Notes under the pieces: model-generated
The model's input: only the letters and a program-made list of their open reading frames with translations
What the model was told of the DNA's origin: nothing
The model's database searches: none
In this document: positions 50,782-59,631 of the stretch, piece after piece
Layout of the letters: the number at the start of each line of letters is the position of its first letter
How positions within the stretch are numbered: position 1 is the first letter of the stretch
Translations under genes and position numbers: made by a program
Source: Actinophytocola algeriensis
GTDB taxonomy: Bacteria; Actinomycetota; Actinomycetes; Mycobacteriales; Pseudonocardiaceae
Direction: 5' to 3'
Assembly (NCBI RefSeq): GCF_014203735.1
Contig: NZ_JACHJQ010000008.1
Location: 62,001 to 126,000, forward strand
DNA length: 64,000 nucleotides

Positions 50782-51492
50782 GTGGCCACCGTCGTACTCC
50801 TCAGGCATGCCCGCTCGACCGCGAACGGCTCCGGCGTCCTCGCCGGCCGGACCCCCGGTGTCGAACTCGACGAAACGGGCCGCAAACAGGCCGACGCGCT
50901 CGTGGCCAGGCTCGACACCATTCCCGTCGCGGAGATCGTGTGCTCGCCGCTGCTGCGGTGCGAGCAGACCGTCGCGCCGATCGCGGCCGCGCGCGGGCTC
51001 GCCCCGGTCACCGAGCCGAACCTGTCCGAAGTGGACTACGGGGACTGGACGAACCGCGAGCTGACGGAACTCGGCAAGGAGAAGCTGTGGTCGGTGGTGC
51101 AGCAGCACCCGTCCGCCGCGGTGTTCCCCGGCGGTGAGGGCCTCGCCTCGGTGCAGACCAGGGCCGTCGCGGCGGTCCGGGCGCATGACGCGCGCATATC
51201 CGCCGCACACGGGGCCGAGGCCGTGTGGCTGCTGTGCAGCCACGGTGACGTGCTCAAGGCGATCCTGGCCGACGCGCTCGGCCAGCACCTCGACACGTTC
51301 CAGCGGATCGTGGTCAACCCGGCGTCGGTCTCGGTCGTCCAGTACACCGAGACCAGGCCTTTCGTACTGCGGATGAACGACAACGGCGGCGAGCTCGCGA
51401 GCATCGTGCCGACCAAGCCGCAACCCGCAGAACCGGACGGTCCTCGTCCGGGCGACGCGGTGCCGGGCGGCGACACCGGCCGCTCGTCCTGA
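50782..51492 (+). CDS. Histidine phosphatase/phosphoglycerate mutase-like (MSMEG_4193 family)
   Basis: A 236-residue phosphohistidine phosphatase. Catalytic features: VVLLRHARSTANGSGVLAGR (RHA), SPLLRCEQTV (Arg), LSEVDYGDWTNRELTE (Glu) and VWLLCSHGDVLKA (second His). Length and the tail PTKPQPAEPDGPRPGDAVPG agree with the MSMEG_4193 subgroup of actinobacteria. The substrate is unknown. GTG 50782 directly after a short leader. Downstream genes lie 134 bp away. Confidence 0.92.
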   Translation: MATVVLLRHARSTANGSGVLAGRTPGVELDETGRKQADALVARLDTIPVAEIVCSPLLRCEQTVAPIAAARGLAPVTEPNLSEVDYGDWTNRELTELGKEKLWSVVQQHPSAAVFPGGEGLASVQTRAVAAVRAHDARISAAHGAEAVWLLCSHGDVLKAILADALGQHLDTFQRIVVNPASVSVVQYTETRPFVLRMNDNGGELASIVPTKPQPAEPDGPRPGDAVPGGDTGRSS

Positions 51493-51626
51493 CCACGCGC
51501 CCCACCCGGACGCACGGACCGTGCAAAGGCGTCACGATCTGGGTGAAACCCCAGGTTGACGAGCAGCGATTGTGCCAGTATCTGTGCACTCGAAGTCTCC
51601 GCTTCGGCGGCACCATAGGAGTGGCG

Positions 51627-52325
51627 ATGACACAGCCATACGGCCAGCAGCCCGACCCGTCGGGCGGCGGCTATCCCCAGGGCGGATACCCCCAGGGATA
51701 CCCCCAGACGCCTGGCCAGGGGCAACCGGCCCAGGGCTACCCGCAGAGCCCGCCCTATGGCCAGCCCGCCCAGGGCTACCCGCAGAGCCCGCCGTACGGC
51801 CAGCCCGCCCAGAGCCCGCCCTACGGTCAGCCCGCGCAGGCGTACCCGTACGGCGCCATGCCGAGCGCGCCGCCGGAGTACAGCGGTGGCCCGATCCCAC
51901 GCCCTGGCGTGGTCACCGCGGCGGCGGTCCTCAACTACGTCGAGGCCGGCATCACGCTGATCCCGACCGTGCTCTTCCTGTCGGTCCTCGTCGGGCTGGA
52001 GGCGGGCGCGGACGACGCCGGTCTTCTGTGGATCGCGGTGGTTGCGCAGGTCATCGGTGCCGCGCTGCTGATCGCGGGTGGCGTCCAGATCATGGGCGGG
52101 AAGTCCAGGACCCTCATGATCGCGGGCACGGCACTCGAGATCGCGATCAGCCTTTACTGGATCGTCATGTTCGCCGTGCAGACCCGAGGGGTCGAAGGTG
52201 CCGAGTACGGCACGGGCATGGTCGTGGCAAGCGCTATCTTCTTCGCCATCATGCCGGTGATCAGCCTCGTCCTGTCGCTGGGCGCCGGCACGACACAATT
52301 CCTGCAGTCACGTCGCGGGCACTAG
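51627..52325 (+). CDS. Membrane protein with Pro/Gln/Tyr/Gly-rich N-terminal repeats
   Basis: A 232-residue protein. The first 85 residues are a low-complexity region with repeated PPYGQPAQ and YPQ units. After PPEYSGGPIPRPGVVTAAAV come four membrane helices (TLIPTVLFLSVLVGLEAG; LLWIAVVAQVIGAALLIAGG; TLMIAGTALEIAISLYWIVM; GMVVASAIFFAIMPVISLVL). Such cytoplasmic repeat-plus-membrane proteins are common in actinobacteria and of unknown function. ATG 51627 with GGAG upstream. The next gene encodes a shorter paralogue. Confidence 0.85.
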   Translation: MTQPYGQQPDPSGGGYPQGGYPQGYPQTPGQGQPAQGYPQSPPYGQPAQGYPQSPPYGQPAQSPPYGQPAQAYPYGAMPSAPPEYSGGPIPRPGVVTAAAVLNYVEAGITLIPTVLFLSVLVGLEAGADDAGLLWIAVVAQVIGAALLIAGGVQIMGGKSRTLMIAGTALEIAISLYWIVMFAVQTRGVEGAEYGTGMVVASAIFFAIMPVISLVLSLGAGTTQFLQSRRGH

Positions 52326-52351
52326 GGTCCGCGCGCGAGAGGGGTAAAGAA

Positions 52352-52879
52352 ATGTCACAGCCGTACGGGCAGCAGCCCGGCGACTTCAACCAGGGCCAGC
52401 AGGGCTACGGCGCCATGCCGCCCGCACCGCCGGAGTACAGCAGCGGCCCGATCACGCGCCCCGGCACCGTGACCACGGCCGCGGTGCTGGCGTTCGTCCA
52501 GGCCGGTCTGACGCTGATCTGCTCGGTCATCCTCATGATCGGCCTCGGTGCCCTCGCGGGCGCCATGGACGACGCCGAGACGATCGGCGGCATCGACGTC
52601 AACGAGGGCGCACTGGCGGGCCTGTGGATCCTGGCCATCGTCGGCCTCGCCGGCGCGGGCCTGCTGATCTGGGGCGGCGTCAAGGCCCTGAGCGGCACCG
52701 CGGGCCAGATCCTGGTCATCGCGGCGGGCCTGCAGATCCTGCTGTGCATCATCTGGCTGGCGGCCTTCCAGGGCGGCATCGTGTCGATCCTGCTCGTCGT
52801 CATGCCGATCATCACCCTGGTGATGTCGCTGGGCGGTCCGGCCAAGCAGTACGAGGCCTCCCGCACCGGTCGCGCCTGA
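52352..52879 (+). CDS. Membrane protein, paralogue of the preceding gene
   Basis: A 175-residue protein sharing the layout MSQPYGQQPG..., a short Gln/Gly-rich stretch, PPAPPEYSSGPITRPGTVTT and four membrane helices (AFVQAGLTLICSVILMIGLG; LAGLWILAIVGLAGAGLLIW; QILVIAAGLQILLCIIWLAA; GIVSILLVVMPIITLVMSLG). The N-terminal repeat is much shorter. The pair looks like a tandem duplication. AGAGGGGTAAAG supplies the ribosome binding site. A strong terminator follows 17 bp after the stop. Confidence 0.85.
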   Translation: MSQPYGQQPGDFNQGQQGYGAMPPAPPEYSSGPITRPGTVTTAAVLAFVQAGLTLICSVILMIGLGALAGAMDDAETIGGIDVNEGALAGLWILAIVGLAGAGLLIWGGVKALSGTAGQILVIAAGLQILLCIIWLAAFQGGIVSILLVVMPIITLVMSLGGPAKQYEASRTGRA

Positions 52880-52896
52880 CCGACAACAACAAGAGA

Positions 52897-52927
52897 GGCG
52901 GCTCCCGAACGGGAGCCGCCCTTTTTG
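52897..52927 (+). terminator. Rho-independent terminator
   Basis: GGCGGCTCCC (52897-52906), loop GAAC, GGGAGCCGCC (52911-52920), then CTTTTTG. A perfect 10-bp GC-rich stem with a T-run on the plus strand ends the two-gene membrane-protein unit and faces the convergent GH92 gene. Confidence 0.92.
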
Positions 52928-52949
52928 TGCGGACCGGACGCCCCGGGAA

Positions 52950-55900
52950 TCAGCGGGCGAGCAACTCCACCTGAGCCAGCGACACGGTCGAGAACCCGGA
53001 CCCCTCCGTGATGTCCAGCCGGTACTGCCGATAGGTGCCGGGGTCGGCCACCGAGAACGGCCGGGTCTGACGCCGCCACCGGAACTCCTCCCCGGCCCGC
53101 TCGTCGAGCACGGTCCACACCGCACCGTCGTCGGACCCACGCAACGTCCACGACCGCGGATCGTCACCGCGGACACCCGAGGTCAGCGTGTAGTAACGCA
53201 CCATCGCCCCCTCACCGGGCAACCGAAAGGCGAGCCAGGGCGTGGACGTGCGGAACGTGACCTGCGTGCGGGAGTTGTCGTCGAACAGCGGCGCGACGTT
53301 GATCCCGTCACTGCCCTCTCCCGAACCGTCGACCGTGCACGTGATGTCGTGCATGGTCCGAGGCACCGCGCCGACGCCGGTGAGCGACGGCGGCAGAGCA
53401 TCCGGCCCACACCCCCACGTGGAGGGTGAGGGTCCCATCCGGAAGTCCAGCACAGCCCCGTCGGCGAGCACCGAGTGCGGCACGTACACCCTGTCCCAGG
53501 GCTTCCCGTTGATGGACAGGCTCTGCACGTACACATTCGTAGGACTGTTGCCCGGCGCGTTGACGACGAGGGACCTGCCGTTGTCCATCCGCACCACAGC
53601 ACGGGTGAACAACGGCGACCCGATCACGTATGCCGGACTGCCCACCCGCAACGGGTAGAACCCGAGCGCGCTGAACAACCACCACGCGGACATCTCGCCG
53701 TTGTCCTCGTCGCCGAGGTAGCCCTGCCCGATCTCGCTGCCCGCGTAGAGCCTCGCCAGGATCTCGCGGACCTTCGCCTGCGTGGCCCAGGCCGCCCCGG
53801 CGTAGGTGTACATGTACGGAATGTGGTGCGAAGGCTGGTTGCTGTGCCCGTACTGTCCCATCCGGACATCCCGGGCCTCGAGCATCTCGTGGATGGTCTT
53901 CCAGTAGGCCCCCCGCGCCCGCCCGGTCTCCTGCGTGGCGAAGAACTCGTCGAGCTTGGCGGCAAGCGCGGCCAGACCACCGAACAGGCTCGCGAGCCCG
54001 ACGCCGTCGTGCGGCACGCTGAAAGCGGTGTTCCACCCGTTCGTCTCGACGTAGTCCCCGCCCCACGCCCGCGGGTCGTACTGCTGCGGCGTGTGCCGCA
54101 GGCGGCCGTTCTCCTTGCGTCCCTGGAAGAACCCGGTGCTGGGGTCGAACGAGTGGACGTACCCCTGCGCCCGGTCGAGGAAGTACTCGTGGTTCTCGGT
54201 GTCGCCGAGCGCGTGGGCGAGCCCGGCGAGCGCGAAGTCGTTGACGCAGCCCTCGAGCGTCCACGACAGACCGAACTCGGTCGTGGTGGGCGTGTAGCCG
54301 AGGAAGATGGACCGGTCGATACCCTTGCGCCCCACGCCCGGCCGATCCGGGGCGACGGTCGCGTTGCGCAGCGCGGCCTCGTAGGCGGACTCGATGTCGA
54401 AGTTCCGCACGCCCTTGAGGTAGGCGTCGGCGAACGCGACGTCGGAACTGGTGCCGGTCATCAGGTCGGCGTAGCCGGGGGAGGACCAGCGGGCGATCCA
54501 GCCGCCGTCCCGGTACTGCTGCACGAACCCGTCGATCAGCTCACCCGCATGGTTCGGGGTGAGGAGCACGTACGCGGGCCACACCGTGCGGTAGGTGTCC
54601 CAGAACCCGTTGTTGACGTAGACCTTTCCCGCCTGGACGGTCTTCCCGGTGTGTGTCGGCGTGTCCTTGCGGGCGTCCGGTGCCACCGGGCTCGCGTAGG
54701 CGATCGAAGGCACCTCGTCGGTACCGGTGTTCTCATGCCCGCGGTTGGGATAGAGGAAGAGCCGGTACAGGTTGGAATACAACGTGATCAGCTGGTCCTC
54801 GGACGCCCCGTCCACCGAGATCCGGGACAGCAGCTCGTCCCACGCGTCGGCGGCCCGGTCACGCACCGACTCGAACGTGTCCGAGTCGGCGATCTCCAAC
54901 CACAGGTTCTTCTTCGCCTGCGCCACGCTGATCAACGAGGTGGCGATCCGCATGGTGACGACCGTCGGCCCGGCGATGTCCGGCTCGAACTTCACGAACC
55001 CGCTGACCCGGCGCGAGAACCCGCGCCACAACCGCCCGGTGGCGGAGATCGTCCGGTCGAACGTCGCGTACACGAACAGCCTGCCCGCCCCCTCGGATAG
55101 TCCACTCCGGACATCCGAGTACCCGGTGATCGTGCCGGCCACCGGATCGATGGCGAGCCGCCCGTGCCGGGTGATGTTGTCGAAGACCAGGTTCGCGTCC
55201 TCGCCGGGGAACGTGAACCGCATCAACGCGGCGTGGTCGGTCGGCGCGACCTCCGCGGTGATGCCGCTCGTGAACCGCACGCTGTAGTGGTGCGGGCGGG
55301 CGATCTCGTTGCCGTGCCGGAACGTCAGCGCCCGCCTGCGCCGCCGGGTGCTCGGCCGTTTCGCCGCCGGGGAGGGCAGCACCTGGAACGTCTGCCGGTC
55401 GCCCATCCACGGGCTCGGCAGGTGGCTCGCGGAGATCGCCTCGATCGCGGGCAGGTTCCGGTCGTTGTTGTGCCGGTGGTAGCTGTACAGCCAGTCCTTC
55501 GCGCCCGCGTCGGTGACCGGCGTCCAGAACGTGAAGCCGTGCGGCACCGAGGTGGCGGGGATGGTGTTGCCCCGCGAGTACGCCTTGGTGGAGTCCGTGC
55601 CTCGGGTGGTGAGCACGTAGTCGACCGGCCGCGGCCGGGTCGCCGGTGCGGGGCGGTCGGCGATCGTGACGTCGTCGAGCCAGCCGGAGAAGTCGGCGGG
55701 ACCGTGCGGGCTCGCGTAGGAGAGCAGGGCGCGGACCGCGACCTTGCCCTGCGCGACCCCGCCGAGCCGGACCACCCGCTGGTTCCACTGGTTCGGCGTG
55801 AGCGCCTTCGACTCGCCCTGGCCGGGTGCGGTCAACGGGAAGCCGAGCTGGTCCGACGCGCCCAGGCCGCTGAGCAGGGTGCCGTCGGAGAACGCGAGGT

Positions 55901-56252
55901 CGAGCGCCACGTACGTGCTGGGGAAGCGCAGGTCCTCGCCGCTCAGCTCCGGGAAGATCACGTACGACAGCTCGGTGTCCGCGCCGATCGGCAGGTCGAG
56001 CAGGAACAACTTGTTGGTGACGCTCGCCGGGCCGCGCGCGCTGTGGCTGCCCTGGTAGCGCAGGGCGCGCAGGCCGGTGAACCCCACACCGGGTTTCGCG
56101 GTCGCCGGCTTGGCGGGGCCGCCGCCCTCGCGTGTGCTCATCGTGGCGCCCTCGGCTCTCGGCTCGCCGCTCTGGTCGAGGTCGGTGGCATCGATCCAGG
56201 TCAGGGGCGGGTCGGTGTTCTCGAACGACGAGAAGAAGCCCGGACTGCTCAT
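52950..56252 (-). CDS. GH92-family alpha-1,2-mannosidase-like protein, without signal peptide
   Basis: A 1100-residue glycoside hydrolase. Family 92 N-terminal domain features are FFSSFENTDPPLTWI and SVPHGFTFWTPVT; the catalytic (alpha/alpha) domain has VNNGFWDTYRTVWPAYVLLT, GNSDVAFADAYLKGV-like sequence and GDEDNGEMSAWWLFSALGFY with the general-base acids. The last 150 residues (IDGINVAPLFDD, MVRYYTLTSG, RSWTLRGSDDGAVWTVLDER, YRQYRLDI) form an F5/8 type C carbohydrate-binding domain. GH92 enzymes cut alpha-mannosides with calcium. Most secreted relatives carry a signal peptide; here ATG 56252 (MSSPGFFSSFEN) has AGGAG upstream but no signal is seen. Cytoplasmic location or a longer start is possible. 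Confidence 0.9.
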   Translation of the reverse strand: MSSPGFFSSFENTDPPLTWIDATDLDQSGEPRAEGATMSTREGGGPAKPATAKPGVGFTGLRALRYQGSHSARGPASVTNKLFLLDLPIGADTELSYVIFPELSGEDLRFPSTYVALDLAFSDGTLLSGLGASDQLGFPLTAPGQGESKALTPNQWNQRVVRLGGVAQGKVAVRALLSYASPHGPADFSGWLDDVTIADRPAPATRPRPVDYVLTTRGTDSTKAYSRGNTIPATSVPHGFTFWTPVTDAGAKDWLYSYHRHNNDRNLPAIEAISASHLPSPWMGDRQTFQVLPSPAAKRPSTRRRRRALTFRHGNEIARPHHYSVRFTSGITAEVAPTDHAALMRFTFPGEDANLVFDNITRHGRLAIDPVAGTITGYSDVRSGLSEGAGRLFVYATFDRTISATGRLWRGFSRRVSGFVKFEPDIAGPTVVTMRIATSLISVAQAKKNLWLEIADSDTFESVRDRAADAWDELLSRISVDGASEDQLITLYSNLYRLFLYPNRGHENTGTDEVPSIAYASPVAPDARKDTPTHTGKTVQAGKVYVNNGFWDTYRTVWPAYVLLTPNHAGELIDGFVQQYRDGGWIARWSSPGYADLMTGTSSDVAFADAYLKGVRNFDIESAYEAALRNATVAPDRPGVGRKGIDRSIFLGYTPTTTEFGLSWTLEGCVNDFALAGLAHALGDTENHEYFLDRAQGYVHSFDPSTGFFQGRKENGRLRHTPQQYDPRAWGGDYVETNGWNTAFSVPHDGVGLASLFGGLAALAAKLDEFFATQETGRARGAYWKTIHEMLEARDVRMGQYGHSNQPSHHIPYMYTYAGAAWATQAKVREILARLYAGSEIGQGYLGDEDNGEMSAWWLFSALGFYPLRVGSPAYVIGSPLFTRAVVRMDNGRSLVVNAPGNSPTNVYVQSLSINGKPWDRVYVPHSVLADGAVLDFRMGPSPSTWGCGPDALPPSLTGVGAVPRTMHDITCTVDGSGEGSDGINVAPLFDDNSRTQVTFRTSTPWLAFRLPGEGAMVRYYTLTSGVRGDDPRSWTLRGSDDGAVWTVLDERAGEEFRWRRQTRPFSVADPGTYRQYRLDITEGSGFSTVSLAQVELLAR

Positions 56253-56308
56253 TGCGCTCCTGATCACGAGTCGGAGGGCCGTGATCCTATTGGGTGCAGA
56301 ATGCCGGT

Positions 56309-57130
56309 ATGCACCCCGCGCGTCTCCTCTGGTCCGTCGTCGAACCCCTGCACGCCGTCGTGTACTTCGCGCCCGAGGTCCGCGCCGCGGGCAAAGAAAT
56401 CGGGTTGAAGGGTTTCTGGGACACCTACTTCGCGTTCCGCGCCGCGCCGCTCGGGCCCGTCGGCGCGGCGCCCGTGGTCGGGATGTTCGCCGGATTCGAG
56501 CCCGGGATGGTCGGCCGGTCGCTGCCCTCGGCCTGGTCGCGGGCGTCGGCGGAGACGTGCCTCGTGACCCGTGCTTCGGTGTCGGCGGACGTGCTGCGGG
56601 GGATGGGGGTGTCCGCCGACGCGTGCGCGGCCGCGGTGTCGCTGCTCGACGCCGCGGTGTGCGACCGCACCGGGCGCCCGCTGGGGGCGGCGAACGCGGC
56701 GGTGCCGTTGTCCGACGACCCGGTCGCGGCGGTGTGGCAGCTCGCGACGACCCTGCGGGAACTGCGTGGCGACGGGCATGTCGCGGCGCTGGTGACCGCG
56801 GGCCTGTCCGGACTCGACGCCCTGCACCTGCAGACCGTGGCGAAAAGGCTCGACCCGGACACCATGCGCCAGGCGCGGGGGTGGTCGGTGGAGCAGTGGG
56901 CGGCTGGGCGGGAGTCGCTGGTGGCGCGGGAACTGCTCGACGAGGACGGGCTGACGGTCACCGGTGCGGACGTGCTCGAGTCGGTCGAGGAGCTGACCGA
57001 CGCCGCGGCGTGGCAGGAGTCCGTGCCGGTCGACGAGGTGGTCGAGGTGCTCTCGGCCGCCGCCGCCGCGGTGTGGGACTCCGGGGTGCTGCCGGACGGG
57101 AACCCGATCGGCCTCCCGCGTCCGGCTTGA
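56309..57130 (+). CDS. SCO6745-like family protein
   Basis: A 273-residue actinobacterial protein. Features: ARLLWSVVEPLHAVVYFAPE, LKGFWDTYFAFRAAPLGPVG, CDRTGRPLGAANAA, GDGHVAALVTAGLSGLDALH. The GDGHVAAL segment and neighbours are the hallmark of the SCO6745 group, helical proteins with a winged-helix-like half; function unknown. ATG 56309 begins the conserved domain. Divergent from the GH92 gene, 57 bp apart. Confidence 0.88.
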   Translation: MHPARLLWSVVEPLHAVVYFAPEVRAAGKEIGLKGFWDTYFAFRAAPLGPVGAAPVVGMFAGFEPGMVGRSLPSAWSRASAETCLVTRASVSADVLRGMGVSADACAAAVSLLDAAVCDRTGRPLGAANAAVPLSDDPVAAVWQLATTLRELRGDGHVAALVTAGLSGLDALHLQTVAKRLDPDTMRQARGWSVEQWAAGRESLVARELLDEDGLTVTGADVLESVEELTDAAAWQESVPVDEVVEVLSAAAAAVWDSGVLPDGNPIGLPRPA

Positions 57131-57196
57131 CCTCTACCAAGGTCCAGCCCTTAGCGTCGCGCCGGAATTGTCGGTGTCTCGTGCGAGGGTGGCGTC

Positions 57197-59059
57197 ATGG
57201 ACATGGAGACCACAGCGTGGATGTCGCTGTACAACACGATGAACAGGACGGACGACCGTCGTCCGTTCTCGATGGCGACGCTGCGCCGGATCGGCCGGTT
57301 CGCCCAGCCGCACCGCAGGCTGCTCACGTGGTTCCTCCTGCTCAGCGTCGTGACCGCGGTGCTGGCGGTGGCGACGCCGGTGCTCGCCGGGTGGGTGGTC
57401 GACGCGATCGTCGCGCGGTCCTCGCTGCGGGTGGTGGTCGTGCTCGCGGTGCTGATCGCGGTGATCGCCGTGGTGGAGGCCGCGCTGGGGCTGGTCGCGC
57501 GGTGGCTGTCGGCGCGGATCGGTGAGGGGCTGATCCTGGACCTGCGCACGGCGGTGTTCGACCACGTGCAGCGGATGCCGGTCGCGTTCTTCATGCGCAC
57601 CCGCACGGGTGCCCTGGTGTCGCGGCTGAACAACGACGTCATCAGTGCCCAGAACGCGTTCAGCAACACGCTGTCCGGGGTGCTGTCGAACGTCGTGATG
57701 CTCGCGCTGACGCTCGCCGTGATGCTCGGGGTGTCCTGGCAGATCACGCTGCTGGCACTGGTGCTGTTACCCGTGTTCGTGGTGCCCGCGCGGCGGATGG
57801 GGGCGCGGCTCGCCCGGCTGGAACGCGAGGCCGCGAACCACAACTCGATGATGAGCACGCAGATGACCGAACGGTTCTCCGCGCCGGGCGCGACGCTCGT
57901 GAAGCTGTTCGGGCGGCCGCTGGACGAGTCGAGGGAGTTCGGACAGCGGGCCGCGCGGGTGCGCGACATCGGCGTGCGCACGGCGATGGTGCAGACGGTG
58001 TTCGTGACCGCGCTGACGCTGTCGTCGGCGCTCGCGCTGGCGCTCGTGTACGGACTCGGCGGGTGGTACGCGTTCGCCGGCTCGCTGGAGCCGGGCGCGG
58101 TGGTGTCGCTGGCGTTCCTGCTGACCAGGCTGTACGCGCCGCTGACGTCGCTGGCGAGCGCGCGGGTCGAGGTGATGAGCGCGCTGGTGGCGTTCGAGCG
58201 GGTGTTCGAGGTGCTGGACCTCAAGCCGCTGATCGACGAGAAGCCCGGCGCGGTCACCCTGCCACCTGGGCCGGTGTCGGTGGAGTTCGACCACGTGTCG
58301 TTCGCGTACCCGGCCGCGTCGGCGGTGTCGCTGGCGTCGCTGGAGGAGGTGGCGAAGCTCGACACGCGGGGCGGGGTGGAGGTGCTGCACGACGTGTCCT
58401 TCCGGGCCGCACCGGGGCAGCTGGTGGCGCTGGTCGGGTCGTCGGGGGCGGGGAAGTCGACGATCGCGTCGCTCGTGCCGCGGTTGTACGACGTCGACGC
58501 CGGTGCGGTGCGGCTGTCCGGTGTGGACGTGCGGGACCTGTCGTTCGGGTCGCTGCGGGACTCGCTGGGGATGGTGACGCAGGACGGTCACCTGTTCCAC
58601 GAGTCGGTGCGGTCGAACCTGCTGTTCGTGGCACCGGAGTCGTCCGAGGCCGACCTGTGGGAGGTGCTGTCGCGGGCGCGGCTGGCCGACCTGGTGCGGT
58701 CGTTGCCCGATGGGCTGGACACGATCGTGGGGGAGCGCGGATACCGGTTGTCCGGTGGTGAGCGGCAGCGGTTGACGATCGCCCGGCTGTTGCTTGCCCG
58801 GCCCCGGGTGGTGATCCTCGACGAGGCCACCGCCCATCTGGACTCCACCTCCGAGTTGGCGGTTCAGGAGGCGCTGGCGGAGGCGTTGTCCGGGCGGACG
58901 GCGTTGGTCATCGCGCACCGGCTGTCCACTGTGCGAGCTGCTGATCTCATTCTTGTGGTCGAGGGTGGGCGTGTTGTGGAGCGGGGGACTCATGAGTCCC
59001 TGCTCGCCGCCGAGGGGCGGTACGAGGAGTTGTATCGGACGCAGTTCGCCGGGGTGTGA
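57197..59059 (+). CDS. ABC transporter, fused permease and ATPase (exporter type)
   Basis: A 620-residue half-transporter. Six membrane helices (residues 40-345), beginning LLTWFLLLSVVTAVLAVATP, with the coupling region FDHVQRMPVAFFMRTRTGAL. The ATPase has Walker A ALVGSSGAGKSTIASLVPRL, Q-loop MVTQDGHLFHESVRSNLLFV, signature YRLSGGERQRL and Walker B RPRVVILDEATAHLDS, then the H-loop LVIAHRLSTV. Such single-gene exporters of the ABCB type work as homodimers; a substrate cannot be deduced. ATG 57197. A rare TTA leucine codon occurs at 57767-57769. A longer insert (SAVSLASLEEVAKLDTRGG) lies before Walker A. Confidence 0.93.
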   Translation: MDMETTAWMSLYNTMNRTDDRRPFSMATLRRIGRFAQPHRRLLTWFLLLSVVTAVLAVATPVLAGWVVDAIVARSSLRVVVVLAVLIAVIAVVEAALGLVARWLSARIGEGLILDLRTAVFDHVQRMPVAFFMRTRTGALVSRLNNDVISAQNAFSNTLSGVLSNVVMLALTLAVMLGVSWQITLLALVLLPVFVVPARRMGARLARLEREAANHNSMMSTQMTERFSAPGATLVKLFGRPLDESREFGQRAARVRDIGVRTAMVQTVFVTALTLSSALALALVYGLGGWYAFAGSLEPGAVVSLAFLLTRLYAPLTSLASARVEVMSALVAFERVFEVLDLKPLIDEKPGAVTLPPGPVSVEFDHVSFAYPAASAVSLASLEEVAKLDTRGGVEVLHDVSFRAAPGQLVALVGSSGAGKSTIASLVPRLYDVDAGAVRLSGVDVRDLSFGSLRDSLGMVTQDGHLFHESVRSNLLFVAPESSEADLWEVLSRARLADLVRSLPDGLDTIVGERGYRLSGGERQRLTIARLLLARPRVVILDEATAHLDSTSELAVQEALAEALSGRTALVIAHRLSTVRAADLILVVEGGRVVERGTHESLLAAEGRYEELYRTQFAGV

Positions 59060-59087
59060 CTCCCGTAATCGACTTCGCCCGGGTACG

Positions 59088-59513
59088 TCAGGGCTGGTTT
59101 ATGCGGTCCGGGGGTTGGTTCAGTGCGTCCATGATTCTGAAAGCGAGGTCTTCTATCGGCCTTCTGTCGGTGCTGGCCAGCGCTCGGTGCCGGGTCGTCG
59201 CCGTTTCTATGATCAGTACGTGCTGGGTGGTGCTCAGGTACTTGATCAGGGTGGTTGTTCTCAGCGTGAACCACGCCAGCGCGGTGATGGTGATCAGTGC
59301 CGAGATGGCTTTCAGGGTCACGGCCGACGCCAGGGTCGCCGGGAACAGCCACGAGGTCGCCGCGATCGCGTAGTTTCTGACCGCAGCTCTGCGTTCGGGG
59401 TCCGCCTCCGTGGTGGTGACCCTCGTGATGGTGTGCAGCGGGTAGGCGTCGGTGCCGATCCACAGGGTTCCGTTGTCCAGGCGGACTTCCACTGGCTTGT
59501 GTGTGATGGACAT
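59088..59513 (-). CDS. DUF6232-family small membrane protein
   Basis: A 141-residue protein typical of the DUF6232 family: EVRLDNGTLWIGTDAYPLHT, ITRVTTTEADPERRAAVRNY and two hydrophobic helices (AIAATSWLFPATLASAVTLK; AISALITITALAWFTLRTTT), then an amphipathic tail (VLIIETATTRHRALASTDRR). Function unknown. ATG 59513 with GGAGCAC upstream. Convergent with the ABC transporter, 28 bp apart. Confidence 0.85.
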   Translation of the reverse strand: MSITHKPVEVRLDNGTLWIGTDAYPLHTITRVTTTEADPERRAAVRNYAIAATSWLFPATLASAVTLKAISALITITALAWFTLRTTTLIKYLSTTQHVLIIETATTRHRALASTDRRPIEDLAFRIMDALNQPPDRINQP

Positions 59514-59631
59514 GCGAGTGCTCCCCTCGTGAGCCGAGGCTAGCTCGGGGACGCGTTCCCGTGGTCGGCGCACGTTTTCTGTCACACTTCTGACCTGTGG
59601 ATGGTTATACGGTGGACCGCATGATTACTCT

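Noticed and set aside
53475-56408. Long plus-strand frames over the GH92 gene
   Set aside because: Shadows of the GH92 reading frame, rich in Arg, Val, Glu and Pro, without domains.
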